This document shows, piece after piece, positions 36,913 to 46,423 of a DNA stretch of 64,000 bases. Source of the DNA: Methanobrevibacter millerae (GTDB lineage Archaea; Methanobacteriota; Methanobacteria; Methanobacteriales; Methanobacteriaceae); assembly GCA_015063005.1 (NCBI GenBank), contig SUTF01000005.1, positions 124,001 through 188,000 on the forward strand, read 5' to 3'. A program made the translations under genes and the position numbers. The number at the start of each line of letters is the position of its first letter. Positions within the stretch are counted from its first letter, which is position 1. Below the pieces are notes generated by a model, which saw only the letters and a program-made list of their open reading frames with translations, was not told the DNA's origin and searched no databases.

Positions 36913-37987
36913 GTGATTTTTCTAAAAGAGCATCATTTAACCATTCATCATTAATGTATTTTTCATAGATGCATAATCTTTCTATTAACTCAAAACCCGC
37001 ATCTGTGGTCAGGTCATCTAATGTATCCAATGTTGGCCACGGGGAAGTTGGATTTACATAATCCTGACTTACCGGCGATACTCCGCCCCAATCATCAGCC
37101 CCGCACAATAGGAATACCTGTGCAGTATCATAATTTAGATTTGGAGGAACTTGGATGCTGACATCACTGTCGCTGAATAGCAATGTGGCGGCAGTTACGG
37201 TTCTAATCATATCCAATAGGCTAGGTTCTGGCCAGTCGCTCATTTCAATGTCTGGTGTGGACGTGAAGTTTTGAATAATGATTTCCTGAATGTGTCCGTA
37301 TTTGTCGTTAATCTCTTTAATGGCAAATAACGAATCAGCTATCTCTTCTGTTGTCTCACCAATACCTATTAAAATTCCTGTAGTATAAGGTATTTTTAAT
37401 TTTCCTGCATTAGTTATTGTTTCCAATCTCAATTCAGGATTTTTTCCAGGACTTTTATTGTGTGTAGGCAGTTCCATTAATCTATTTGATGAGTTTTCAA
37501 GCATCAATCCCATGGATGCATTGACCTTTTTGAGTTTTTTAAGCGCTTCATAAGAAAAGTTTCCTCCATTTGAATGGGGTAACAGACTTGTTTCATCTAA
37601 AGTCATTTGGCAGATGTCAACAACATAGTCGACCATATTATCATAGCCAAATTCATTTAATCTATTTAAAACCACTTCCTCTTCATCAGCGTCTTCACCA
37701 AAAGTAAACAATGCTTCTTTGCATCCATATTTTTCAGCTATTTTCAATTCATCCAGAACTTCCTCTTTTGTTTTCAGGATGATAGCTTCACTATCGCTGG
37801 GATCTTTTTTAAAATTACAGTATCCGCAATCGTTTCTGCAGATTTCAGTTAATGGAATAAAAACATTTTTAGAATAAGTAATGAGATTATTCTTTCTATA
37901 TTGGGCTGTTTCAGACATATATTTTAGAATATCTGAATCTTTAGCATTCAATATGGAAAGAATATCTTCTTTCGAATAATTTGACAT
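36890..37987 (-). CDS. cofG: FO synthase subunit CofG (radical SAM)
   Basis: A 365-residue radical SAM enzyme that, with CofH, makes the deazaflavin core of coenzyme F420. The cluster motif C-R-N-D-C-G-Y-C lies near residue 49 and the typical C-G-A-D-D-W-G-G-V-S-P-V near residue 293. F420 is the main hydride carrier of methanogenesis. It starts 3 bases after the DUF2120 gene and is the last gene of an apparent mptA-DUF2120-cofG operon. Confidence 0.95.
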   Translation of the reverse strand: MSNYSKEDILSILNAKDSDILKYMSETAQYRKNNLITYSKNVFIPLTEICRNDCGYCNFKKDPSDSEAIILKTKEEVLDELKIAEKYGCKEALFTFGEDADEEEVVLNRLNEFGYDNMVDYVVDICQMTLDETSLLPHSNGGNFSYEALKKLKKVNASMGLMLENSSNRLMELPTHNKSPGKNPELRLETITNAGKLKIPYTTGILIGIGETTEEIADSLFAIKEINDKYGHIQEIIIQNFTSTPDIEMSDWPEPSLLDMIRTVTAATLLFSDSDVSIQVPPNLNYDTAQVFLLCGADDWGGVSPVSQDYVNPTSPWPTLDTLDDLTTDAGFELIERLCIYEKYINDEWLNDALLEKSLTLLRHQ

Positions 37988-37990
37988 TTT

Positions 37991-38431
37991 TCACTCTTCT
38001 TTTTCGGAAACAGTAACTTCAACATATAATGGTGGAAGTTCGTTTTTATCTTCCCAGATTGCAATGATAACATCAAAACCTGGAAGTTCAAAAATCTTAT
38101 AGGCAACTACAAGTCCCATTGATTCCAATTCTTCTTTAACCCTTATAAATCCCCTACTATCAATGGTTCCAGTTCCTGTAGCAGTTTCATGTATGTGTTG
38201 GTCTCCGGATTTTAGAATGTCTTCGACTTTTTTAGAATTTGGAGGAACTTCAACTCCACCAATCTGTTCACCAATTTCCGCAACTTTGCTTTCAAGTTCA
38301 TCAATTGGTATAACTTTCCTTGAACGACTTCTAACAATCAATATTTTATCATTATCAATAGCTGGACGGGATCCTTTAAATGAATCAAAAAATCCCATCA
38401 CTTGACCTGCAATTTCTAATTTCTTTTGCAT
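37991..38431 (-). CDS. Methanogen-conserved protein, probable DUF2120
   Basis: A 146-residue soluble protein. I associate it with DUF2120, a methanogen family of unknown function, with moderate confidence. Visible features are V-M-G-F-F-D-S-F-K-G-S near residue 11, a basic R-S-R-S-R-K segment near residue 33 and a T-G-T-G-T-I-D-S-R-G-F turn-rich motif near residue 87. No cysteine or histidine cluster suggests a metal site. It sits between mptA and cofG with gaps of only 11 and 3 bases, so its role may be in cofactor synthesis or its control. Confidence 0.65.
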   Translation of the reverse strand: MQKKLEIAGQVMGFFDSFKGSRPAIDNDKILIVRSRSRKVIPIDELESKVAEIGEQIGGVEVPPNSKKVEDILKSGDQHIHETATGTGTIDSRGFIRVKEELESMGLVVAYKIFELPGFDVIIAIWEDKNELPPLYVEVTVSEKEE

Positions 38432-38442
38432 TACATCAATTC

Positions 38443-39387
38443 CTATAAGTTTAATTCTTCTTTTAAGTCACCCATTGTAGTAACTTTTTCTGCAAATGCG
38501 TTATGTCTGTGAATACTTTCTTGATTTTCTTGGCGTGAAGTAATTAATGTGTCATCAGGTAAATCCGAATATTTATCTGCAATCATTTCCATCATGTTTC
38601 TAACACAATCTTCAACGAAAACAGGTTTCCTGTGGGCATTCATGACTGTTGCATTTTCATCAGGTCTTTTGAGAAGTTCGCAAACTGGTGATGACATGGA
38701 TTTTTCGATAATTTCAATAATGTCTTCTCCTTTAACTTCCCATCCTTCAGGCACTTCAATTAATAATGTTCCAATGCCTCTTTGGTTGTGGGATGCAAAT
38801 GTTACAGTATCAAGAACTTTTTGTGTAGTTTCTTCATCTAAAAATTCTAATAATTTGTTTTTGTCAGATTCTCTTACGGATTCTTGAGCGCATGGACAAA
38901 CTGTCATTCCAATTAATTCAGCACCAATACTTTTTCTGATTTCAACGTTTCCCTCATCGTCCCTTAAACCTACAGCCTTTGCTTTTAGGTTTGCCATTTC
39001 CTGTGTATTGTGCTTTGTCACTGGAGATTCTCGCATGAACATGTAATCGGTTGTCATGGAAATTTCAACACGTTTAGCATATTCGTGTTTATCCATCATT
39101 TTTTCAACAATCTTAGCACACAATGATTCTACTCCAACACTTTTGTCTTCGGATATGCTGTCTAAAACTTCACTGATAGCTTCAGGGTTTCTTGACATGT
39201 GCACTCCTTTTTGGTTGAATGGTAGGTCTACGAATGCATCAAAAGTAGGTAATAGAATTATTGGTCTTTTATTTTTTCTTTCGAGTTGTAAGAGTTTTTT
39301 TACACCAGTAACTCCCACTCTAGTTAATTTAATAGGAATACTTGGTTCATCATCTTGCGTGTCTGGTAAACAAATTGCCAATTTCAT
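38443..39387 (-). CDS. mptA: GTP cyclohydrolase MptA (methanopterin synthesis)
   Basis: A 314-residue enzyme of the GTP cyclohydrolase IB/MptA family. It carries G-V-H-M-S-R-N near residue 61, the metal-site cysteine in V-C-P-C-A-Q near residue 163, N-Q-R-G near residue 201 and H-R-H near residue 293. MptA opens GTP to a 7,8-dihydroneopterin cyclic phosphate, the first step to tetrahydromethanopterin. Its product may also feed 7-deazaguanine synthesis. It heads the operon with DUF2120 and cofG. Confidence 0.9.
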   Translation of the reverse strand: MKLAICLPDTQDDEPSIPIKLTRVGVTGVKKLLQLERKNKRPIILLPTFDAFVDLPFNQKGVHMSRNPEAISEVLDSISEDKSVGVESLCAKIVEKMMDKHEYAKRVEISMTTDYMFMRESPVTKHNTQEMANLKAKAVGLRDDEGNVEIRKSIGAELIGMTVCPCAQESVRESDKNKLLEFLDEETTQKVLDTVTFASHNQRGIGTLLIEVPEGWEVKGEDIIEIIEKSMSSPVCELLKRPDENATVMNAHRKPVFVEDCVRNMMEMIADKYSDLPDDTLITSRQENQESIHRHNAFAEKVTTMGDLKEELNL

Positions 39388-39574
39388 AACCTCTAATAAT
39401 ATTTTAATAATAATGTTATATTGTTTTTAATATATTTAAATTAGTTAGTATTAATTTTAATAAAAATTTTAAAATTTTTTGTACAAAACTCGAACTATTT
39501 TGAAATCGTATTATAATATTTCATATTTTCGTTCAAATTTCAATTCAAAAAATGTCTTTTTGGTTAATATATTA

Positions 39575-39613
39575 AAATAAAAATAAGGAATACAGTAGAT
39601 GTGGCTACTGTAT
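39575..39613 (-). terminator. Terminator of the Lrp gene
   Basis: ATACAGTAG (39590-39598) and CTACTGTAT (39605-39613) make a perfect 9-base stem with a 6-base loop beginning at the Lrp stop codon. On the minus strand it is followed by a T-rich run down to about 39575. Confidence 0.65.
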
Positions 39614-40089
39614 TATAAAATATTTGAAGATCCCATGTCTTCTTTAATTACATCCAAAACGGTTTGGGTATAAGTTCTTTCTATAATTGGATCTTTTAAT
39701 AATTCTTTGATAAAAGAGTTTAGTTCGTTGGTATTTCTGAATTTAGCAATTAAAAATGCATCATATTCTCCTGTAACATCGTAGATACCAACAACATTTT
39801 TGTTAAAGAATGTTTTTTCTTCCCAGTTTTTGAGTTTTCCACCTTTTACTCTAACTCCAATAATTGTTGTCAAGACAAATCCTAATTTTTCATGGTCAAT
39901 AACTGGTGAGAATTTTTTAATTACTCCGGTTTTTACCATTTTGTCAATACGATTGTGTATAGTTCCTACGGATACATCTAAATCTCTTGATATTTGTCTG
40001 TATGATGTTCTTACGTCTTTATTGATGATTTTTAATATTTTTATGTCTGTATCATCTAGTTTGATTACATTGTCTTTTTCTTTTACCAA
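39613..40089 (-). CDS. Lrp/AsnC family transcriptional regulator
   Basis: A 158-residue regulator with an N-terminal winged helix (D-D-T-D-I-K-I-L-K-I near residue 12 and Y-R-Q-I-S-R-D-L-D-V-S near residue 31) and a C-terminal RAM/Lrp ligand-binding domain (G-V-I-K-K-F-S-P and G-E-Y-D-A-F-L-I). It starts at a TTG: an in-frame TGA lies one codon upstream and GGAGG sits 7 bases before, so no ATG alternative exists. Targets are unknown; Lrp proteins commonly respond to amino acids. Confidence 0.9.
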   Translation of the reverse strand: MVKEKDNVIKLDDTDIKILKIINKDVRTSYRQISRDLDVSVGTIHNRIDKMVKTGVIKKFSPVIDHEKLGFVLTTIIGVRVKGGKLKNWEEKTFFNKNVVGIYDVTGEYDAFLIAKFRNTNELNSFIKELLKDPIIERTYTQTVLDVIKEDMGSSNIL

Positions 40090-40286
40090 TCATATTCCTC
40101 CATATTTGATAAAAAATTTATTTATATTTTATTCTTTATCGTGATGTTATTTAAAATTATTTATTTTTTTTACTATTTTCATTATAATTTATTTGTAAAA
40201 TTTATATTATATTAAATTCATAATGTCTATGGTAATATTTTATATGTATTTGCTGAACATTTAGAATTATAATGATGTTATAAATA

Positions 40287-41456
40287 TTATTTGTTTAATT
40301 TTAATAAAATATCTTTAATTTCAGATAATGGAGCATTTGTTTTAATGCCTGTTGGTTGGAAATGTGTTTTTTTGGCTTCAAATCCATTTTCGTTAATTTT
40401 ATCTAAAATTAAGTCCAACTTTGGAGCACTTATTTTCAATGACCTGCATATTGCATGCACATCATAGAATGTGGCCGGACTGTCGGCTTCAATCAGGCAG
40501 GAATTCAGTAATTTCAATAATTTGTCCTTTGTGTTAAGCTTTTTGTTTTCACTTTCAGCAATCATTTTTGTTATGAATTCCTTGTTTTGAATGTTTCCAA
40601 GCCATAAGGGGCCTGCTTGAATTAGCTTTTCACCACATTCAGGACATATGTCTGGTGTTGATGCTGCAAGTCCTTTTGTGGTCTGTCTGTATAGGCACTC
40701 CTTACAGTGACTGATGTATCCTATATTTTTTAAGGTTTCATCTGTTCTTTTTGAACCCTTTTTAATTTTCAGGTATAATCTCATATAATGTTCAGTGCTG
40801 TGTGAGAGAAGTACTTCAATGCACTTGGCATATTTTGACAATGTCAATGCGCAAAAGCCTGCAAGGATTCTGATTCCTGTTTCATGACAATATTCACTTT
40901 TGTATGGTTTTGAATTGTATTTTCGAATACATGGTTCCTTATATGTTCCGCAAAGGGCTGAAGTATCTGTTGCTGTTACGCATAAAAGTGATTCCCTTCG
41001 GGCACAGTATCCTGCAGAATCTAGAAACGGTGAAGGTGTTCCAAAAGGATCGATGTCAATAACATCAAATTCGCCACGGTTGCATCTTAAAAACATGCTT
41101 GCATCATGCTGATGTATTTCTATGTCTTCAAGATTATTCAACTCAACATTATGCTTTTCAAATTCATTTGCAAGCTCGCTGATGTCATTGATGTATACAT
41201 GTCCTACTCCATCAATTTCATTTTTGTAGCGAACCCCTCTTATTCCGCTTCCACCAAACAAATCGCAGATATCAATCTCCCTGTCCTGTTCTTTCTGGTA
41301 TGTTTGTAATGCCAAAATTGAAATGTCTCTGTTCAATTCCATTTGGGGGTTGTAAAAAACGGGTGCGTCTGATGAAACTTTTTCATATTCGGGGAATTGT
41401 ATTTTTGTCAATCCTTCTTCAATTGTTTTAAGTTTATATTCATCCAAGTTAATCAC
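40287..41456 (-). CDS. trm1: tRNA (guanine26-N2)-dimethyltransferase Trm1
   Basis: A 389-residue SAM enzyme that dimethylates G26 in tRNA. The signature D-P-F-G-T-P-S-P-F near residue 136 and Y-Y-N-P-like V-F-Y-N-P-Q-M near residue 31 are typical. A zinc-binding group C-K-E-C ... C-P-E-C lies near residues 252-276. The length is normal for archaeal Trm1. Its start region is divergent from the aminotransferase gene at 41529 across 72 bases that contain a long inverted repeat. Confidence 0.94.
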   Translation of the reverse strand: MINLDEYKLKTIEEGLTKIQFPEYEKVSSDAPVFYNPQMELNRDISILALQTYQKEQDREIDICDLFGGSGIRGVRYKNEIDGVGHVYINDISELANEFEKHNVELNNLEDIEIHQHDASMFLRCNRGEFDVIDIDPFGTPSPFLDSAGYCARRESLLCVTATDTSALCGTYKEPCIRKYNSKPYKSEYCHETGIRILAGFCALTLSKYAKCIEVLLSHSTEHYMRLYLKIKKGSKRTDETLKNIGYISHCKECLYRQTTKGLAASTPDICPECGEKLIQAGPLWLGNIQNKEFITKMIAESENKKLNTKDKLLKLLNSCLIEADSPATFYDVHAICRSLKISAPKLDLILDKINENGFEAKKTHFQPTGIKTNAPLSEIKDILLKLNK

Positions 41457-41470
41457 TTTAAAGTTTAGTT

Positions 41471-41507
41471 ACTAATATTTTAAATATTATTAAATTTAAA
41501 TATTAGT
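41471..41507. repeat. Inverted repeat in the trm1/aminotransferase divergent promoter
   Basis: ACTAATATTT (41471-41480) and AAATATTAGT (41498-41507) are perfect complements around a 17-base AT spacer. Such symmetry between divergent genes may be two mirrored promoter elements or an operator. Confidence 0.5.
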
Positions 41508-41528
41508 ATAGTTTAAAAAGGTGATATT

Positions 41529-42635
41529 GTGTCAAATATTAAAGTTCCCATAGCAAAACCGATAATAGGACAAGAAGAAATTGATAATGTAGTTGAGGTT
41601 TTGAAATCTGGAATGATTGCTCAAGGACCAAAGGTTTCAGAATTTGAAAAAGAATTTGCATCATGGGTTGATGCTGATTATGGTGTTGCAACAAATTCAG
41701 GTACCGCAGCATTGCATGTGGCATTGCTGGCTGCAGGCATCGGTGCTGGCGATGAAGTAATTACAACCCCATTCACTTTCATTGCAAGCGGAAATTCAAT
41801 TGTTTATACTGGTGCAAAACCCGTATTCGGCGACATTGACCTAAAGACTTATACATTGGACCCGGAAACTATCGAATCTTTGATAACAGATAAGACCAAA
41901 GCAATAATGCCGGTACAGTTATATGGTCAATCTGCAGATATGGATGCAATCTGTGACATTGCAAAAGACCATGATTTGATTGTCATTGAAGATGCTGCTC
42001 AGGCTCACGGTTCAACATTCAACGGTAAAAAAGTGGGTAGTTTAGGGGACATGGCCTGTTTCAGTTTCTATCCGACCAAAAACATGACCACTTCAGAAGG
42101 TGGTATGATTACTACAAATAATGAGGAATTTGTTGAAGAGGCTCATATTTTCAGAGCACATGGATCAAGGGTAAAATACCACCATGATGACATAGGATAC
42201 AATTTCAGAATGACTGACATTTCAGCAGCAATCGGTCTTGCACAATTGAACGTAATCGACGAGTTCAACAGAAAAAGAGCTGAAAATGCAGCTTACTTGA
42301 ATGAAGGATTGGCTGATGTTGATGGAATAATCACTCCTTATGCAAGAGAAGGTTCAACACACGTATATCACCAATATACAATAAGGGTTGAAAAAGGAAA
42401 CAGGGATGATTGGATTGATATTTTAACTGAAGAAGGAATTGGAACTGGTGTTCACTATCCAATACCATTATACAATCAACCAATTTATCAAAAATTAGGA
42501 TTCGGCGGCAATTGTCCAAATGCTGAGGCTGTTGCTAACAGCGTTATTTCCTTGCCGGTCCATCCGTCATTAACAAGTGATGATTTGGATTTAGTAATTG
42601 AAGCGGTCAAAACCGCTTCCAAAAAAATGGATTAA
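41529..42635 (+). CDS. DegT/DnrJ/EryC1/StrS family sugar aminotransferase
   Basis: A 368-residue PLP enzyme. Lysine that binds PLP is in F-Y-P-T-K-N-M-T near residue 180; E-D-A-A-Q-A-H-G near residue 155 and Q-L-Y-G-Q near residue 128 are also typical. Family members make amino sugars for surface glycans or similar. The substrate is unknown, and no sugar-nucleotide genes are close. The start is GTG 41529 with a GGTGAT site 7 bases before it. Confidence 0.88.
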   Translation: MSNIKVPIAKPIIGQEEIDNVVEVLKSGMIAQGPKVSEFEKEFASWVDADYGVATNSGTAALHVALLAAGIGAGDEVITTPFTFIASGNSIVYTGAKPVFGDIDLKTYTLDPETIESLITDKTKAIMPVQLYGQSADMDAICDIAKDHDLIVIEDAAQAHGSTFNGKKVGSLGDMACFSFYPTKNMTTSEGGMITTNNEEFVEEAHIFRAHGSRVKYHHDDIGYNFRMTDISAAIGLAQLNVIDEFNRKRAENAAYLNEGLADVDGIITPYAREGSTHVYHQYTIRVEKGNRDDWIDILTEEGIGTGVHYPIPLYNQPIYQKLGFGGNCPNAEAVANSVISLPVHPSLTSDDLDLVIEAVKTASKKMD

Positions 42636-42654
42636 AAGTCTTCATTGACTTTTA
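42633..42654. terminator. Bidirectional hairpin between convergent genes
   Basis: TAAAAGTC (42633-42640) and GACTTTTA (42647-42654) form an 8-base stem around TTCATT. It spans the stops of the aminotransferase gene (plus) and the MTH1187-family gene (minus). Confidence 0.55.
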
Positions 42655-42957
42655 TTCCAACATATCGTTTACTGTTTTTATTTTAGCGTCTAAAGTTCTA
42701 TTTTCCATATCTCTTCTGTCGTCTACTTTTATTACTGTGTATACACGTCCGACTCCAACATCGAAAACAGCTTCTTGCGCTTTAGCTATAACGTCATATA
42801 ATTCTTTTAAATTCTCTGTTTCTATTTGTGTTCCCATTCCGGTTAACTGATAATTGAGACCGGAATCTTTAACAACCTGAACTGCAGCGGTTACATAATC
42901 TTTGCATTCTGTCGTATCGCATCCGACAGGCAATATTGCGAAATCACAAGTTATCAT
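42652..42957 (-). CDS. MTH1187-family thiamine-binding-like protein
   Basis: A 101-residue protein of the MTH1187/YkoF-like (DUF77) family. It shows D-F-A-I-L-P-V-G near residue 5 and Y-Q-L-T-G-M-G-T-Q-I-E near residue 36, a conserved ferredoxin-like fold. Family members bind thiamine or related compounds; no enzymatic role is known to me. It is convergent with the aminotransferase gene, which resembles the neighbour of MTH1187 in Methanothermobacter. Confidence 0.85.
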   Translation of the reverse strand: MITCDFAILPVGCDTTECKDYVTAAVQVVKDSGLNYQLTGMGTQIETENLKELYDVIAKAQEAVFDVGVGRVYTVIKVDDRRDMENRTLDAKIKTVNDMLE

Positions 42958-43006
42958 ATTATCACTCCAAAAAGTTATTTATTAATTTAATTATAAATCA
43001 TTTACT

Positions 43007-43882
43007 ATGGCAAAATTCGATAAAGATGAATTTAATCAAATGATTTTTTCAAGAATAAATAATTTAATTTCAGAACATGAATTGATTGAGCAGGGTGAAC
43101 TGATAGCTGTTGCATTATCTGGGGGAAAGGATAGTGTATTGACATTGCATGCCCTTAAAAGATATCAGGAAATATTGGACTTTGATCTGGTGGCAATCAG
43201 TGTTGATGAAGGAATTGAAGGATATCGTGGTCATGGTATTGATGCAGCTATTCAAAATGCTTCTGATTTGGGCATAGAATTAATTCAAAAGTCTTTTCTT
43301 GAAGATGAGGGCTTTGCATTGGATGATATTTATTCAGATTTTAAAAGTGCATGCATTCCATGCGGCGTGTTTAGAAGAAACATCCTAAATAAGACTGCCT
43401 ATGAAATAGGAGCTTCTAAAATTGCTACGGGCCACAATCTTGATGATGAAATTCAATCATTCTTAATGAGTTTTGCAAGAGGAGATACCATTAAGTTTTC
43501 CAAGTTTGGTCCTCAGCTTGATGTGATTCATCCAAAACTGGTTCCAAGAATAAAGCCATTATGGAATACTCCCGAAAAAGAGGTTGGCATGTGGGCGGTA
43601 TTAAATGATATTGATATTCATTTGGATGAATGTCCATACTCTCATCTGTCTTTGAGAGCTAAAATAAAAGAGTTTTTAAATGTTAATGAGGATGCATATC
43701 CTGGTATAAAAAATAATATAATGGAATCATTTAAAAAGATTTTAGTCTTTGAAAATGATATTTCCACCAATTTGAACGAATGTGAAATATGTGGCGAGCC
43801 GACTTCATCAAATATCTGCAAGGCCTGCGAAATCAAGGAACTAGTTTCTCAAAATCGCGAAAGCCATGTAAATGACATATAA
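43007..43882 (+). CDS. tRNA thiolase of the TtuA/NcsA (TIGR00269) family
   Basis: A 291-residue ATP-pyrophosphatase with the PP-loop A-L-S-G-G-K-D-S near residue 37, C-I-P-C-G near residue 113 and a conserved cysteine in D-E-C-P-Y near residue 210. These three cysteines match the iron-sulfur site of NcsA/TtuA. A C-terminal zinc finger (C-E-I-C ... C-K-A-C near residue 265) is present. The N-terminal zinc finger found in many relatives is missing. It should thiolate tRNA uridines at position 34 or 54. The 3' end overlaps the antiporter gene by 42 bases. Confidence 0.82.
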   Translation: MAKFDKDEFNQMIFSRINNLISEHELIEQGELIAVALSGGKDSVLTLHALKRYQEILDFDLVAISVDEGIEGYRGHGIDAAIQNASDLGIELIQKSFLEDEGFALDDIYSDFKSACIPCGVFRRNILNKTAYEIGASKIATGHNLDDEIQSFLMSFARGDTIKFSKFGPQLDVIHPKLVPRIKPLWNTPEKEVGMWAVLNDIDIHLDECPYSHLSLRAKIKEFLNVNEDAYPGIKNNIMESFKKILVFENDISTNLNECEICGEPTSSNICKACEIKELVSQNRESHVNDI

Positions 43883-44788
43883 CGCCACAAGTATAACTCC
43901 TTCTTTTTTATCATATTTATCTTGCGTTTTGGCGAATATGAAACATAGTATTGTAACGAAAATCATCAATACGACATCAAACAGCATATTTTGATTGACT
44001 GCTATTGGGCTTATTGCAGCGCTTGCTCCGAGTACGAACAATATGTTGAATATGTTTGAGCCTATAACATTTCCTATGATTAACTCGGTTTCACCTTTCC
44101 TTAAAGCAGTAAGTGATGTTACAAGTTCTGGTAAAGAGGTACCCATTGCCACAATGGTTAAACCTACTAATGTTTCACTCATTCCACATGCTATTGCTAT
44201 ATATGAAGCGCTGTCAACAACAAGGTCTGCACCAATAACAATAGCTGCAATACCACCAACAATATATATTATGCTTCTTGGAAGACCCATTTTTGGCTTT
44301 TCAACTTCCTGTGATGCTTCTGATTTTTTAGTGCTGTAAATAAGGTATATTACGTATCCGATAAGTATGAGAACTAATATTATACCTTCAATTCTTGTGA
44401 TGTTCCAGCTAATCAATATGAATGCAGAAGCTATTAATGTAACAATCACTAAAAATGGTAAATCCGTATTCAAAACTTTCTTTTCAAGTTCAAGTTCTTT
44501 TAAAAGGGCACATATACCTATGATTAACAGAATGTTGAAAAGATTACTTCCAATCACATTACTTACGGCCAATGCATTGTTGCCTGTCAATGATGATGTT
44601 ATTGATACTGCAGCTTCTGGAGCGCTTGTACCAAATGCAACTATCGTAAGGCCCACAATCAGTGTAGGAATTTTTAAAAGTGAAGCGATGCTGCTTGATC
44701 CATCAACAAAGAAGTCGGATCCTTTAATCAGCAATACAAAACCTACAATTAATAAAACAACCTGTATGCCTAATGCAACAAAATCCAT
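43841..44788 (-). CDS. Sodium/calcium exchanger family membrane protein
   Basis: A 315-residue antiporter of the CaCA family with about ten hydrophobic segments and both alpha repeats: A-F-G-T-S-A-P-E-A-A near residue 52 and A-M-G-T-S-L-P-E-L-V near residue 206. These repeats carry the acidic residues that bind the cation. It likely exports calcium or another cation in exchange for sodium or protons. Its ATG abuts the stop of the upstream CBS-domain gene with no spacer, suggesting one operon. Confidence 0.92.
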   Translation of the reverse strand: MDFVALGIQVVLLIVGFVLLIKGSDFFVDGSSSIASLLKIPTLIVGLTIVAFGTSAPEAAVSITSSLTGNNALAVSNVIGSNLFNILLIIGICALLKELELEKKVLNTDLPFLVIVTLIASAFILISWNITRIEGIILVLILIGYVIYLIYSTKKSEASQEVEKPKMGLPRSIIYIVGGIAAIVIGADLVVDSASYIAIACGMSETLVGLTIVAMGTSLPELVTSLTALRKGETELIIGNVIGSNIFNILFVLGASAAISPIAVNQNMLFDVVLMIFVTILCFIFAKTQDKYDKKEGVILVALYVIYMAFAILRN

Positions 44789-46117
44789 TTAATCTTCCTC
44801 TTTTTCTTCATTAATATAATCTTCACCTAAGTCAGTAACAAGAATCTTATCTATTTGGTGCCCATCCAAATCAACGATTTCAAAACAGAATCTTTCCCAT
44901 TGGTATTTGTCATTAACGTTGGGTACTGTACCGCTAATGCTCAATATGAATCCTGCAAGGGTGGTATATCCGTCTTCTTCTTCGTCAGGGAAAACTTCAT
45001 CAATGTCAAAGAGTTCCTTGAATCTGTCAATTCCGAATCTGCCGTCAATTAACCATGTTCCGTCATCCCTTTCGGTAGCTATCGGATCATCATCTTCGTC
45101 AATGCCTGGAATGTCTCCAACAATACCTTCCAAAAGATCGTTTAAAGTAATTAAACCTTCAACACTTCCGAATTCGTCAACAACAAGGGACATATGGACA
45201 TATCCTTGGTTTTCCTTAAATTCCTTCAATAATTCCAATGTTTCCAAATTCTCGGAAACGACCAACGGTTCCTTGACGATTGTGTTGATGTCAAAATCGT
45301 CTTTGCTGAACATCATGGAAAGGATATCCTTTGCCTGTACAACTCCAATAAAGTCATCCAATTCTCCTGTAGCTATTGGGAAAATTGACCTTTTACTTTC
45401 CATAATCTTTACTTTATTGAGTTCTCTTGGATCTTCCAAATCAATCCATATGATTTCATTTCTAGGTGTCATGATTGATTCGACTTTCTGGTCATCGAGC
45501 TTGAATACTCTTTTGATGATGTTTTCTTCCTCTTGTTCGATGGTTCCGTCTTCTATTCCTTCCTTAATCATCAATTCGATTTCCTCTTCAGTGACGATAT
45601 CATCATTTCTGTTTTCAATTCTCATCAGCCATAAAAGGAAACTGCTTGATTTTGCAAGAACATAACTGACAGGTTTTGAAATCTTGGAAAGAATCATCAT
45701 GCTTTTCGCAACCTTAAGGGAAACCTTTTCAGGGTCATTTAAAGCAATTACCTTAGGCACGATTTCTCCAACGACCAATGTCAGGTAGGTGGTGATGATA
45801 ACAACAACCGCAACGCTTATCGGTTCGCTGTATGGCACAAATGAAATTAGGTTTGCAAGAGGTTTTGCAAGTGTTACTCCTCCGAAAGCCCCTGTAAGTA
45901 CTCCGATAAGTGAAATTCCGATTTGCACGGTTGATAAAAATTCGTTAGGATCTTCCATTAAATCCATAACTATCTGGGCGTTTTTATTTCCTTCATCTAA
46001 ATATTTCTGCATTTTTGCTTTTCTAACCGACACAACGGCTAATTCAGCCATTGATAAGTATCCCGTAAGGATAATTAAAATTAATATAATAACTATTTCT
46101 ATTATTTCTCCAGCCAT
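44789..46117 (-). CDS. CNNM/CorC-HlyC type membrane protein with CBS pair
   Basis: A 442-residue protein with an N-terminal CNNM (DUF21) membrane domain of about four segments, a CBS pair (about residues 205-330, with V-E-S-I-M-T-P-R-N near residue 215) and a C-terminal CorC/HlyC domain with G-F-I-L-S near residue 400. These proteins are linked to magnesium or cobalt export. With the CaCA gene downstream it forms a probable two-gene cation-transport operon. It is often misnamed hemolysin. Confidence 0.9.
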   Translation of the reverse strand: MAGEIIEIVIILILIILTGYLSMAELAVVSVRKAKMQKYLDEGNKNAQIVMDLMEDPNEFLSTVQIGISLIGVLTGAFGGVTLAKPLANLISFVPYSEPISVAVVVIITTYLTLVVGEIVPKVIALNDPEKVSLKVAKSMMILSKISKPVSYVLAKSSSFLLWLMRIENRNDDIVTEEEIELMIKEGIEDGTIEQEEENIIKRVFKLDDQKVESIMTPRNEIIWIDLEDPRELNKVKIMESKRSIFPIATGELDDFIGVVQAKDILSMMFSKDDFDINTIVKEPLVVSENLETLELLKEFKENQGYVHMSLVVDEFGSVEGLITLNDLLEGIVGDIPGIDEDDDPIATERDDGTWLIDGRFGIDRFKELFDIDEVFPDEEEDGYTTLAGFILSISGTVPNVNDKYQWERFCFEIVDLDGHQIDKILVTDLGEDYINEEKEED

Positions 46118-46134
46118 TTCTAACAGACCTTAAA

Positions 46135-46347
46135 TCATAAATCACTGGCTAACATGAAGTCAGTGTTTCCATATATTTCGTCCTGCATTTCCTGAACTGC
46201 ATAAGAAGCTTCTTCTCTTGTTTCAACTTTTTTAAAGATTCTTCTACCTTTAACTTTAATTGTTTTTCCGCATACGCATTTTCTGGTGGCAACACCTTCT
46301 TTAGCGTATAAAACCCTACCGCAGTCACAACGAAATATATAGTACAT
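46135..46347 (-). CDS. DUF1922 zinc-ribbon protein
   Basis: A 70-residue protein with a C-x-C ... C-x-C arrangement (R-C-D-C-G near residue 6 and K-C-V-C-G near residue 23), a rubredoxin-like zinc knuckle. I recognise the DUF1922 family, for which a Methanothermobacter structure (MTH1184) exists. The function is unknown. The order next to a CNNM/HlyC protein and a TraB protein fits the Methanobacteriales arrangement. Confidence 0.85.
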   Translation of the reverse strand: MYYIFRCDCGRVLYAKEGVATRKCVCGKTIKVKGRRIFKKVETREEASYAVQEMQDEIYGNTDFMLASDL

Positions 46348-46423
46348 AAAATTAATTCCTAAAAATTTAGTATATAATATTATTTTTTATAAGTATAAAA
46401 AACTTTTTATCAAGTGTAATTTT

